64,000 nucleotides of DNA. Origin: an uncultured bacterium (lineage in GTDB: Bacteria; Krumholzibacteriota; Krumholzibacteriia; LZORAL124-64-63). Position numbers and translations under genes: made by a program. The notes under the pieces are model-generated. The model had not been told where the DNA came from, did not search any database, and worked only from the letters and a program-made list of their open reading frames with translations. The stretch is from assembly GCA_937864225.1 (NCBI GenBank), contig CALMJK010000010.1, positions 1-64,000 of the forward strand, read 5' to 3'. Positions 17,411 to 25,906 of the stretch are shown piece by piece (the stretch's first letter is position 1; each line of letters opens with the position of its first letter).

Positions 17411-20038
17411 CTAGCGCCCGGCGGCCGCGGGCGCGCCGCTGGGCTGCAGGACGCCGGACACCGCGGGCGCGCCTTCGCCGTCCCACCAGCGCACCAGGCC
17501 CGTCTCGAAGCGGCCCAGCACGATGCCTTCCCGGTACGGCACGATGCGGATCGTGAACCCGCGCAGCCCCGAGCGCCGGCACGGGATGTCCCCGATGTAG
17601 GTCGCGCGCCCGTCGGCCGCGGGGCCTTCGGGCAGCATCGTCGTCGTCTCGCCGCGGACGATGCTTCCGGACGGGTCCAGCGAACCGTGGTAGATCTCGA
17701 CCAGCACGTCGGACGTCGCGACGTCGCCGAGGTGCAAGACCGCCCTGACGGGCAGTCGCGAGCCCATGGGCCGGGATTGGCCGGCGTCTGACTGAACCTC
17801 CAGGACCCTCACCTGCGGCCAGCGCGCCGTCATCGCGGCCCGCCACTCGCTCATGGCGGTGGCCCCGGAGTGGTTGTCCGCGGCCAAACGGGCCGTGCTG
17901 TCCACGCACGGGATGTACGAGCGCTTGACGTACTCTTCGACCATCCGGTTCGTGTTGAAGTTGGCGTTCACCGTTCGCATGGAGTTCTTCATGACCCGCA
18001 CCCACTCGCGCGGGATGCCGTCCGTTCCCCGTTCGTAGAAAGCAGGCACGATTTCCGCCTCGAGCAGGTCGTAGAGCGCCAGGCTCTCCACTTCGTCCTG
18101 GTACGTCTGGTCCTCATACTCCTCGCCGGCGCCGATGGACCACCCATTGTCGCCGCGGTAGCCCTCGCACCACCAGCCGTCGAGCACGGAGAGATTGATG
18201 CCGCCGTTGACGGGCACCTTCATGCCCGACGTGCCGCTGGCCTCGCGCGGGCGGCGCGGGTTGTTCAGCCACACGTCCACGCCCTGCACCATGTACCGCG
18301 CCACCTCGATGTCGTAGTTCTCGATGAACACGATGCGGCGCCTGAACTCATCCTGCTGCGAAAGATGGATGATCTGCCGGATCAGCTCTTTGCCGGGATG
18401 GTCCTTCGGGTGGGCCTTGCCGGCGAAGATGATCTGCACCGGGCGCTGCGGGTTGTTCAGGATCCGCGACAGGCGCTTGGGATCGCGCAGGATCAGGTTC
18501 GCCCGCTTATAGGTGGCGAAGCGGCGTCCGAAGCCGATGATCAGCACCTCGGGGTCGAGCACTTCCTCGGCGTTGAGGAGCTGGACCCGGTTCGCGCCGC
18601 GGCGCTGCAATTGGGCCCGCAGGCGCGTGCGCACGAAGCCCACTAGCCGCTCGCGCATGCGCTCGTGGCTGCGCCACAGCTCCGAGTCCGGGATCCGCGT
18701 CACGCGCTCCCAAATGGTCTGGTTCGTCGGCTCCTCGTACCAGCGCGGGCCGAGGTAGCGCTCGTAGAGGCGGGCGATCTCCTGGCAGCACCACGACTGG
18801 ACGTGGATCCCGTTCGTGATGTGCGTGATCGGGATCTCCTCCTCGGGCACCTCCGGCCACATCCGCCGCCACATCGCGCGCGAGACGCGGCCGTGCAATT
18901 CGCTCACGCCGTTGGCGTGCTGCGCCATGCGCAGCGCCAGGACCGTCATGCAGAACGGCTCCGACCGGTTGCCGGGATCCTGGCGCCCGAGCGCGAGGAG
19001 CTGGTCCATGTCCAGGCCCAGGTCGTGCGCGACGGGCGCGAGATAGGGCGCGATCAGCTCGGGCGGGAAGTAATCGTTGCCGGCCGACTCAGGCGTGTGC
19101 GTCGTGAACACGTTGCTGGTCCGCACCATCTCGAAGGCGACGCGGAAGGGCATCTTCTCGGCCTGCATCAAGCGGCGCACCCGCTCCAGCGCCAGGAACG
19201 CGGAGTGGCCCTCGTTGAGATGGCAGACCGTCGGGCCGAGGCCGAGCTTCCAGAGCGCGCGGATGCCTCCGATCCCGAGCAAGATTTCTTGCCGGATCCG
19301 CATGTCCGGGTCGCCGCCGTAGAGCCGGCTGGTGATTTCGCGGTCCTCGGGCCGGTTGGCGGGGATGTTCGTGTCCAGCAGCAGGAGCGGATTGCGGCCG
19401 ATCAGCAGCCGCCAGACGCGGGCCGCGACCTTGCGCCCCGGGAACTCGACCTCGATCAGAAGGGGCTGTCCCGCGCCGTCCAGCTCGGGCGTCATCGGCA
19501 AATTGAAGAAGTCGTTCTCCCGGTACTCTTCCTGCTGCCAGCCGTCGTGGTTCAAGTACTGCCGGAAATAGCCGTGCTGATAGGCGAGACCCACCCCCGT
19601 GAGCGGCACGCCCAGATCGCTGGCCGCCTTGAGGTGGTCGCCCGCCAGGATGCCCAGGCCGCCCGAGTAGAGCGGGAGGCACTCGTGCAGCCCGAATTCC
19701 AGCGAGAAGTAGGCGATGCGGCGGTCCTTGACGTCGCCGTGCTCCTGGTCGTACCAGGTCGTGAACTCGAGGTAACGGTTCATCTCGTCGCGGACGCGTT
19801 CGAGGTTGGCCATGAAGGCCGCGTCCCGCAGCAGCTCGTCGACCCGCTCCGTGGTCAGATTGCCCAGGACGGCCACCGGGTTGTGCGAGTGCTTCTCCCA
19901 CAAGTCGGTGTCGACCCGGCGCAAGAGCTGGATCGCCTCGGGATTCCAGGTCCACCAGACGTTGTGGGCGATCTGCAGCAGCGGCTGCAGCTTGGCCGGC
20001 AGGCTGGGGGTCACGACGAAACGCTGGACGACGCGCAT
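17411..20038 (-). CDS. glgP: Alpha-glucan (glycogen/maltodextrin) phosphorylase, DUF3417 type
   Basis: An 875-residue GT35 enzyme that releases glucose-1-phosphate from alpha-1,4-glucans. The N-terminal DUF3417 segment (LLQIAHNVWWTWNPEAIQLLRR) marks the long subfamily seen in actinobacteria and many other phyla rather than the classical 800-residue GlgP. Catalytic features include YFSLEFGLHECLPLYSGGLG, LNEGHSAFLALERVR, FGRRFATYKRANLI and the PLP lysine (about Lys607) in EASGTSGMKVPVNGG. The start is chosen at the ATG with GGAG 7 bases upstream. No other glycogen genes are in the window. The C-terminal 110 residues are the variable beta region of the subfamily. Confidence 0.92.
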   Translation of the reverse strand: MRVVQRFVVTPSLPAKLQPLLQIAHNVWWTWNPEAIQLLRRVDTDLWEKHSHNPVAVLGNLTTERVDELLRDAAFMANLERVRDEMNRYLEFTTWYDQEHGDVKDRRIAYFSLEFGLHECLPLYSGGLGILAGDHLKAASDLGVPLTGVGLAYQHGYFRQYLNHDGWQQEEYRENDFFNLPMTPELDGAGQPLLIEVEFPGRKVAARVWRLLIGRNPLLLLDTNIPANRPEDREITSRLYGGDPDMRIRQEILLGIGGIRALWKLGLGPTVCHLNEGHSAFLALERVRRLMQAEKMPFRVAFEMVRTSNVFTTHTPESAGNDYFPPELIAPYLAPVAHDLGLDMDQLLALGRQDPGNRSEPFCMTVLALRMAQHANGVSELHGRVSRAMWRRMWPEVPEEEIPITHITNGIHVQSWCCQEIARLYERYLGPRWYEEPTNQTIWERVTRIPDSELWRSHERMRERLVGFVRTRLRAQLQRRGANRVQLLNAEEVLDPEVLIIGFGRRFATYKRANLILRDPKRLSRILNNPQRPVQIIFAGKAHPKDHPGKELIRQIIHLSQQDEFRRRIVFIENYDIEVARYMVQGVDVWLNNPRRPREASGTSGMKVPVNGGINLSVLDGWWCEGYRGDNGWSIGAGEEYEDQTYQDEVESLALYDLLEAEIVPAFYERGTDGIPREWVRVMKNSMRTVNANFNTNRMVEEYVKRSYIPCVDSTARLAADNHSGATAMSEWRAAMTARWPQVRVLEVQSDAGQSRPMGSRLPVRAVLHLGDVATSDVLVEIYHGSLDPSGSIVRGETTTMLPEGPAADGRATYIGDIPCRRSGLRGFTIRIVPYREGIVLGRFETGLVRWWDGEGAPAVSGVLQPSGAPAAAGR

Positions 20039-20222
20039 GGGTATTCTCCGGTTGAGGCGCGCACAAGCGGTTTGAATACGACCCTTTAGTATCGGACGAG
20101 AAGGCGGCGGGTGTAGGCCGGAAGACCGGTCGCGACGCCCCCGACAGGGCAAGGGCCGCGGGAGCCAGCATAAGCCTGGCCGGGACCCTCGCGCCACCCA
20201 GAAATGGGGGACCGGGTCGCGC

Positions 20223-20861
20223 CTAGAAGAGGCGCGGCTCCACGACCCGCGGCGTCTCGCCCAGCGTGTGCCCCTCCAGGCGCAGGAGCTGGGCCTTGAG
20301 CGTCATGCCGCCGCCGAAACCCACCAGCCCGCCGTTTGAACCGATGACGCGATGGCACGGCACGACGATCGAAACGGGATTGTTGCCCACGGCCTGTCCC
20401 ACGGCGCGCGCGGCTTGCGGTCGCCCGATCGCCTCGGCCACCTGACCGTAACTGCGGAGCTGGCCGTAGGGGATGCGCTGGAGCCTGCGCCAGACCGCGA
20501 CCTGGAATGGCGTGCCGCGCAGGTCGAGCGGGACCTCGAAACGGCGGCGGCGGCCGCAAAAGAACTCGCCGAGTTGCCCGACCAGCCCGTCAAAGGCGGT
20601 GGAATCCTCGAGGGACTCGACGCTCTCCCGGTCCTGACGCGCCTCTGCGCGCCGGCGCGCGTCGGCGGGCGGCGCCTGATCGGCGGGCTCTTCGGTGCTA
20701 TCATCGCCGCGGACCGGGCCGAACCGGCGCGCCAGGGCCCGGGCCCGCAACCGGTACTCGTAGGCCTCGTGCAGGAAACCGAGGTGGAGCAAGCCGCGTT
20801 CGGTCGCGACCGCCAACAGGGGGCCGACGACGGTGAGCAGCAACGTGTGGCGCAGCACCAT
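20223..20861 (-). CDS. Methylated-DNA--[protein]-cysteine S-methyltransferase
   Basis: A 212-residue suicide DNA repair protein that moves the methyl group from O6-methylguanine to its own cysteine (about Cys169 in the PCHRVIGSNGGLVGFGGG motif). The HTH region (GTPFQVAVWRRLQRIPYGQLRSYGQVAEAIG) precedes it. The N-terminal half resembles the RNase H-like domain of Ogt/AGT, but a charged, low-complexity stretch of about 35 residues (PVRGDDSTEEPADQAPP...) interrupts it. Probably monocistronic, with its own extended -10 promoter in the divergent gap. Confidence 0.9.
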   Translation of the reverse strand: MVLRHTLLLTVVGPLLAVATERGLLHLGFLHEAYEYRLRARALARRFGPVRGDDSTEEPADQAPPADARRRAEARQDRESVESLEDSTAFDGLVGQLGEFFCGRRRRFEVPLDLRGTPFQVAVWRRLQRIPYGQLRSYGQVAEAIGRPQAARAVGQAVGNNPVSIVVPCHRVIGSNGGLVGFGGGMTLKAQLLRLEGHTLGETPRVVEPRLF

Positions 20862-20937
20862 GACGATCGCCACCTTCCCGGCGCGCGCGGGCGCCGCCAC
20901 GAGAAGGCCGCGGCGGCGGTGCGGTCCTTGGGCGCGG

Positions 20938-20966
20938 ATTCTAGCAGACGCGGCGGGCCCGGAAAA
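20938..20966 (-). promoter_or_regulatory. Extended -10 promoter candidate for the MGMT gene
   Basis: Minus-strand TGCTAGAAT (TG-N-TAGAAT) with a weak TTTTCC at -35 spacing of 17. The 14-mer GTCTGCTAGAATCC recurs exactly upstream of radA (59669-59682). Confidence 0.45.
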
Positions 20967-21035
20967 GAGCGGCCCCCGTCCGCGGCGGTCGCGCCGGCCG
21001 CCAAGGGCGGGCCAACGATGCCTCGGGAGGAAGCC

Positions 21036-21950
21036 ATGGCGGAGCGGCTGATCGAGGCCGCCGAGGCGCCAGCGCATCCGGCCTGGCGGCTGGGCAACCT
21101 GCTGGACGTCCGCCCGCGCTCGGTGTTCCTGGCCGGGCACGCGGTCGGCGCCCACAACCTGCCGCTGGCCTCGCCCACGGGGCCCGCGCAGGCCGGGTCG
21201 GATCCGGAACTGGATCTCGAGCGGCGGATCCCGTCCGTGCTGCTGCCGCCGCGGCACGAGCCGCTGCTGGTCTTCGCCGAGCGCGCCGAGCTGGCCCTGC
21301 GCGTGCGCGACTTCCTGCGCGGCCGCGGTCGTCCCCTGGCCGACGCGTGCGTCCTGGAGGAGCAGGCGCGGGGCGACCCGCCGGCACAGTGGGCGGTCGG
21401 CGGGCCCGGCGCGAACTCCCTCTGGCGAGCGCCCGAGTTCCTGGTCGCTCACGCCGGGCTCCTGCCGGCGCCGGCGCTGGGGCCCGTGCTCGATCTGGGC
21501 GCCGGGGCGGGCCGCGCCGCGGTCTGGCTGGCCGCGCGAGGCTGGCGCGTGACGGCGATCGACCGACTTCCCGAGGCGCTCGCCCTGGCCGCCCGTCTGG
21601 CGGTCGGGCACGATCTCGGCGTCGGCCGCCTGACCCTGCTGCGGCGCGATTTGCGCGCTCCCGGAGCGGTTCCCCGCGGGCCCTGGGCGGCCATCCTCGC
21701 CTTCCGCTACCTGGACCGCGAGCTCTGCGCCCGCGCGCCCGGCCTCCTGATGCCCGGCGGCATCGTCATCATGCGGACCTTCGGTCCGGGCGATGGCCAC
21801 CGGCGCCCGTGCTCGCCGCGCCACCGGCTCGCGGGCGGCGAGTGGCTGAGGCTGTTTCCCGATCCGCCCTTCGAGATCCTGGTCCACGTCGAAGACCACG
21901 ACCCCGACGGCCGTCCCGCGGCGGGGGTCGTGGCGCGGCTGCGCCCCTGA
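21036..21950 (+). CDS. Rhodanese-like domain fused to a class I SAM-dependent methyltransferase
   Basis: A 304-residue two-domain protein. Residues about 10-110 resemble a rhodanese module (NLLDVRPRSVFLAGHAVGAHNLPL), but the stretch where the catalytic cysteine should lie reads LLVFAERAELALRVRDFL, without Cys, so this half is probably a binding domain. Residues about 145-300 are a Rossmann methyltransferase (PVLDLGAGAGRAAVWLAARGWRVTAIDRLPEALALA), similar to TehB/UbiE-like enzymes. The second ATG (21036) is chosen because CGGGAGGAAGCC precedes it. Divergent from the MGMT gene. The substrate is unknown. Confidence 0.78.
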   Translation: MAERLIEAAEAPAHPAWRLGNLLDVRPRSVFLAGHAVGAHNLPLASPTGPAQAGSDPELDLERRIPSVLLPPRHEPLLVFAERAELALRVRDFLRGRGRPLADACVLEEQARGDPPAQWAVGGPGANSLWRAPEFLVAHAGLLPAPALGPVLDLGAGAGRAAVWLAARGWRVTAIDRLPEALALAARLAVGHDLGVGRLTLLRRDLRAPGAVPRGPWAAILAFRYLDRELCARAPGLLMPGGIVIMRTFGPGDGHRRPCSPRHRLAGGEWLRLFPDPPFEILVHVEDHDPDGRPAAGVVARLRP

Positions 21951-22023
21951 GCGACGGCGCGGGCCGGTCGGCCGCGGCATTCCTGGCGCGCGCTTTGTCC
22001 CTGTCGGCGCCGCCCGCGCGGGC

Positions 22024-22029
22024 TATATT
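22024..22029 (+). promoter_or_regulatory. -10 element candidate upstream of the ychF-like gene
   Basis: TATATT in the context GGCTATATT, the same 9-mer as in the mlaE promoter; the -35 match (CTGTCG at 17 bases) is weak. Confidence 0.35.
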
Positions 22030-22067
22030 GCCCGGCGGCCCGGCGGGTTCAAGGCAGGGGAGGCGTC

Positions 22068-23117
22068 GTGGAAATCGGCATCGTGGGCATGAAGTTCACC
22101 GGCAAGACCACGCTCTTCAACGCGATCACGGGGCAGCGGGTCGCCGTGGGCGCGGGGGACGTGGAGCCCCATCGCGCCGCGGCGCCGGTGCCCGATCCGC
22201 GGCTGGACCGCCTGGCGGCCATGTTCAGGCCGCGCAAGATCACACCGGCTTCGGTGGGCTGGGTCGACGTGCCCGGCTTCGCGGCGGGCGGGTCCGAGGC
22301 GCGGCGGGAGGCGACGCGCTTCCTGGAGCACGGACGGCGCGTCGACGTGTTGGTGCAGGTGGTGCGAGGGTTCACCAACGGTCACGGCCCGGTCGATCCC
22401 GCGCGCGAGATCGACGACCTCGCCGCCGAACTGGTGCTGGCCGATCTGCTGGTCGTGGAAAACCGTCTCGAACGGTTGGCCGGCGACCGTCGCAAGGGAG
22501 CGCAAGCCGGCAACCCGCTCGAAGCGCCGCTGCTGGAGCGTTGCCGCGCGCGGTTGGCAGAGGGGCTCCCCTTGCGCGGACTCGACATGTCGCCCGACGA
22601 TCGCAGGCTCGTCGCCGGGTTCGCCTTCCTCTCGCTCAAGCCTCGCATCGCGGTGCTCAACGTGGCGGAGGAGGGGATCGACGCCGCGCACTTGGCGGCC
22701 GCTCGCGCGACGGGGGCCGAGGTTGTGGACTTGTGCGCGCGCCTCGAAGCCGAGATCGCCGAGCTGCCGGCCGTCGAGCGCGCGGAATTCCTCGCCCACT
22801 TGGGCATCGCGGAGCCGGCGCTGGCGCGCACGGTGCGAGCCGCCTATCGCGCGCTCGGGCTGCACAGCTTCTTCACCGTGGGGGAGGACGAATGTCGCGC
22901 CTGGACCGTGCGGCAAGGGGCGCTGGCGCCGGAGGCGGCTGGGGCGATACACTCGGATCTGGAGCGCGGGTTCATCCGCGCGGAGGTCTGCGCCTACGAC
23001 GAGCTCGTGGCGGCCGGCGGCCTGGCCGAGGCCAAGCGGGCCAGCGCGATGAAGCTCGAGGGCAAGTCCTACGTGGTGCGCGACGGAGACGTCCTGAACA
23101 TTCGTTTCAGTGTCTGA
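22068..23117 (+). CDS. YchF/OBG-family P-loop ATPase, divergent paralogue
   Basis: A 349-residue relative of the ribosome-associated ATPase YchF. The P-loop region reads GIVGMKFTGKTTLFNAITG, unlike the canonical GLPNAGKSTLFNALT; the G4 motif is degenerate (LNVAEEG), as in the YchF group, which prefers ATP. The C-terminal TGS-like DUF933 domain is canonical (FFTVGEDECRAWTVRQGALAPEAAG...IHSDLERGFIRAEV...KLEGKSYVVRDGDVLNIRFSV). The GTG start has AGGGGAGGCGTC in front. A second, differently diverged copy lies at 58511-59599. The next gene begins within or just after its stop. Confidence 0.82.
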   Translation: MEIGIVGMKFTGKTTLFNAITGQRVAVGAGDVEPHRAAAPVPDPRLDRLAAMFRPRKITPASVGWVDVPGFAAGGSEARREATRFLEHGRRVDVLVQVVRGFTNGHGPVDPAREIDDLAAELVLADLLVVENRLERLAGDRRKGAQAGNPLEAPLLERCRARLAEGLPLRGLDMSPDDRRLVAGFAFLSLKPRIAVLNVAEEGIDAAHLAAARATGAEVVDLCARLEAEIAELPAVERAEFLAHLGIAEPALARTVRAAYRALGLHSFFTVGEDECRAWTVRQGALAPEAAGAIHSDLERGFIRAEVCAYDELVAAGGLAEAKRASAMKLEGKSYVVRDGDVLNIRFSV

Positions 23118-23136
23118 CCGCAGCGCAGGGAGGCAC

Positions 23137-25143
23137 GTGAACGCGCTGGAAGGGGCTCGCGCGGCGCGACGCGGCCGGCGCTTGGCCAGCGGCGCGCTGG
23201 CGCTCGCCCTGGCGGCGGTCTTCTGGGGCGCGCTTTGGACTCGCCTCGACCAGCGTTCGGTCCTGACGCGCGTGCCGGTCCTGGATGAAGCGCACTATCT
23301 GCGCGAGGCCCAAGCCATCGCCGCCGGACGGCTCGCGCCCGCGACGCCGTTCGTCATGTCGCCCCTATACCCGTACTTCGTCGCGGCCACGGGTGGCGGG
23401 CGCGACTTCAACGCCGACGGCGTCCGGCAGGGGCCGCCGCCCCACGGCACGCGCCTGGCGCAGGCCCTGCTCTGGCTGGGCGTCATCGGCGGGCTGCGCG
23501 TGGCGGCTAGACGGCTCCTGGACGACCCCTATGCCTGGATCCCGCCCGCGCTGTGCGCGCTCTACGCGCCCGCGGCGGTCTTCGTCACGACGACGCTGCT
23601 GGAGATCCCCTTCGTCTTTTGCCTCACGACGGTCCTGGTCCTGCTCACGCCGGGTCCGGCCGGCGTGGCGCCCGCCGTGTCCCGTTCCTGGCGCGTGGCC
23701 GCGGGCGCGGGCCTGCTGATCGGGGCGGCGACGCTCCTGCGCCCGACCGCCCTGCTCCTGTTGCTGCCGGCCTGGCTGGCGGTCGGCGCCTCCAGGCGCG
23801 TCCGGCCGCCTCTCGTCGCGCTCCTGGCGGGGACCCTGGCCTGTCTGCTGCCGGTCGTCGCGCACAACAGCCTGAGGGCGGGCCGTCTGGCGGGGGTCAG
23901 CCTCAACGGCGGCCTGAACTTCTACATCGGGCAGGGTCCGGGCGCCAACGGATTCTTCCGCAGCTTCGAAGGCTTCCAGTTCGAGGCCGATCCGGCGGGC
24001 GTGACGTTCCTGTCCGGCCGTCTGGGGCGGCCGGTCGACGGTCCCGGCGAGGCTGACCGCATCTGGTTCGCGCACGCGTGGGCCGCCGTGCGCGAGCATC
24101 CCGCGCGGGCGCTGGGCCTCTGGGCCCGCAAGGCGTGGCTGCACTTCACGGCGCCGGAGATCGACCAGGTGACGCCGTTGTCGGTGTGGAAACGCGATGG
24201 GCCGCCGCTGCGGCTGCTCGTCGTGCCCTACGGGTTGCTCTCGGCGCTAGGACTGGCCGGCCTGGTGCTCGTGGCGCGGCGGCCGGCCTGGCGGCCGTGG
24301 CTGCTGACGCTGGGGCTGCTGGTCGCGGCGCAGAGCGCCTTTTTCGTCGTGTCAAGGTATCGCCTGGCGCTGGTGCCCTCGCTGGCGCTGCTGGCGGCGG
24401 CCTGGGCCGGCGAGCTGAGTCGTCGCCGGGGCCGCGCCCGCCTGTGGCCGGCGGTTCTGGCGCTGGCGGGCGCTCTGGTCGTCGTGCCCTGGGGCCTGGG
24501 CGCGCAGCGCGCGGCCTGGAACGCGCTGGGCGGAGCCAACGAAGCCCGCCGCTGGGCGCGCCTGGGCGACCCGGAGGGGCTGGCGCGCGCGGAAACGCTC
24601 TACCGCGAGTCGCTGGAAGCGGATCCGACGCAGGTCGCCGTCTACCAGGGGCTGGCGCGCGTGCTCGTGCGGCGCGAACAGGTGGAGGAAGCGCTGCGGG
24701 TTCTGGCGGCCGGCGCGTTGCGTGTGGACCAGGGCGACCTGCTGGAGCGCGATCTGGCGATGCTCCACATGCAGCAGGCCCGGTACGACGAGGCCCTGCC
24801 GCGGCTGTTGTCCTACCGGCGAGATCATCCCGACGACGCCGAAGTGCTGCACGCCTTGGCGGTGGCCCTGCAAGGCACCGGACGGACCGCCGAGGCGATA
24901 GAGGCGTCGCGCCGTCTGGTCGCGCTGCGGCCCGACGACCCCCAGGGCTACGTGAACCTGGGCGTGCTGCTGGCGCGGACCGGGCGCGCCGAGGAGGCGC
25001 GCGGCGTCTTCGAAGCCGGGCTGCGACGCTGTCCCGACAGCGCCTCGCTGCGCCGCAATCTGCAGGTACTCGGCGCCGCGGGCGCGGGCGCCCGGACGCC
25101 GCCGTCCGTCGACCCGAAGGGCGAGGCTGCGACGGCGAGGTGA
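23137..25143 (+). CDS. GT-C family membrane glycosyltransferase (GT39/PMT-like) with C-terminal TPR repeats
   Basis: A 668-residue protein with about ten transmembrane segments. The catalytic-loop signature after the first helix is RVPVLDEAHYLREAQAIAAG, with the Asp-Glu pair expected for dolichyl/undecaprenyl-phosphate sugar transferases. After the membrane region (to about residue 455) come several TPR units (AEVLHALAVALQGTGRTAEAIEASRRLVALRP, YVNLGVLLARTGRAEEARGVFEAGLRRCP). Family members move sugars from lipid carriers to proteins or lipids on the periplasmic side. GTG at 23137, next to GGGAGG, is preferred; GTG at 23110, overlapping the previous stop, is possible. Acceptor unknown. Confidence 0.78.
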   Translation: MNALEGARAARRGRRLASGALALALAAVFWGALWTRLDQRSVLTRVPVLDEAHYLREAQAIAAGRLAPATPFVMSPLYPYFVAATGGGRDFNADGVRQGPPPHGTRLAQALLWLGVIGGLRVAARRLLDDPYAWIPPALCALYAPAAVFVTTTLLEIPFVFCLTTVLVLLTPGPAGVAPAVSRSWRVAAGAGLLIGAATLLRPTALLLLLPAWLAVGASRRVRPPLVALLAGTLACLLPVVAHNSLRAGRLAGVSLNGGLNFYIGQGPGANGFFRSFEGFQFEADPAGVTFLSGRLGRPVDGPGEADRIWFAHAWAAVREHPARALGLWARKAWLHFTAPEIDQVTPLSVWKRDGPPLRLLVVPYGLLSALGLAGLVLVARRPAWRPWLLTLGLLVAAQSAFFVVSRYRLALVPSLALLAAAWAGELSRRRGRARLWPAVLALAGALVVVPWGLGAQRAAWNALGGANEARRWARLGDPEGLARAETLYRESLEADPTQVAVYQGLARVLVRREQVEEALRVLAAGALRVDQGDLLERDLAMLHMQQARYDEALPRLLSYRRDHPDDAEVLHALAVALQGTGRTAEAIEASRRLVALRPDDPQGYVNLGVLLARTGRAEEARGVFEAGLRRCPDSASLRRNLQVLGAAGAGARTPPSVDPKGEAATAR

Positions 25144-25265
25144 ATGGACAGCGCAGGAAATTCCCGGGGCGCGCGTTCAAGTGGGCGTATGTGCGAGAAG
25201 CGCCGCCGGCTGTCCGGGTCGATCGATCGGCGGCGAGTCAACGTCCAAACCAAGGAGAGCCATCC

Positions 25266-25835
25266 ATGTTCGTAAGAAGGAAGTCCATCGCGGCCGCGCT
25301 CGCGGTCGCCCTGCTGGCCACGGCCTGCGTGGCCACGGTCTGCGCCCAACCTTGCCCTCTGCGCCAGTCGCCGGGCGAAGACGGTGACGGTCCCGATCCC
25401 GGCGACCGGCTCGTGCAGCGTCTTGGCTTGACCGAGGAACAGGCCGCTTCCGTGCGCCAGATGCGCCAGGAGAGCCAGGCCGAGCGGTTGGGCCTGCGCA
25501 AGGAGATGATGCGGCTGCGTCACGCCCTGCGCGGGGAGATGCTGGAGGATCTGCCGGAGCTGCAGAAGGTCGAGCGCCTCTGTACCGACATTTCGCGCTT
25601 TCAGGCGCGGATCCGGCTGGAGCGGCTGCGCGGGCAGATCGAGTTGCGCAAGCTCCTCACCCCCGAGCAGCGAGACAAACTGCTCGCGATGCGCGGTGAT
25701 CGTTGGACATGCCGCGACGGGGAGCGCGGACCCGGACGCCACGGGCGCTGCGAGCATGACGGTCGCGGCCCCGGTTGCGGCCAGGGACCAGGGTGCGACC
25801 CGCGGTTCGCGCCGCCGCAGGACGAAGACATCTGA
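25266..25835 (+). CDS. Spy/CpxP-like periplasmic protein with Cys-rich tail
   Basis: A 189-residue exported protein: signal peptide (SIAAALAVALLATACVATVCA), then a helical domain bearing two LTxxQ-type motifs (LGLTEEQAASVRQMRQ near residue 55 and LLTPEQRDKLLAMRG near 135), the hallmark of the Spy/CpxP/ZraP group of envelope-stress chaperones. The tail after residue 145 is rich in Cys, His, Gly and Asp (TCRDGERGPGRHGRCEHDGRGP and beyond), suggesting metal binding. AAGGAG lies 10 bases before the ATG. It immediately precedes an ECF sigma operon encoding a second protein of this type. Confidence 0.75.
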   Translation: MFVRRKSIAAALAVALLATACVATVCAQPCPLRQSPGEDGDGPDPGDRLVQRLGLTEEQAASVRQMRQESQAERLGLRKEMMRLRHALRGEMLEDLPELQKVERLCTDISRFQARIRLERLRGQIELRKLLTPEQRDKLLAMRGDRWTCRDGERGPGRHGRCEHDGRGPGCGQGPGCDPRFAPPQDEDI

Positions 25836-25854
25836 GTCGGTCGGCAGGCATTGC

Positions 25855-25881
25855 GCGCCCCGCCTGGCTCGGGCGGGGCGC
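25855..25881 (+). terminator. Hairpin between the Spy-like gene and the sigma factor gene
   Basis: A perfect 10-bp stem GCGCCCCGCC / GGCGGGGCGC with a 7-base loop, 20 bases past the stop codon and without a U-run. It may limit read-through from the Spy-like gene into the ECF operon or stabilise the 3' end. Confidence 0.4.
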
Positions 25882-25906
25882 CACCCCTCGCGAGGGCCCA
25901 AGAGGC

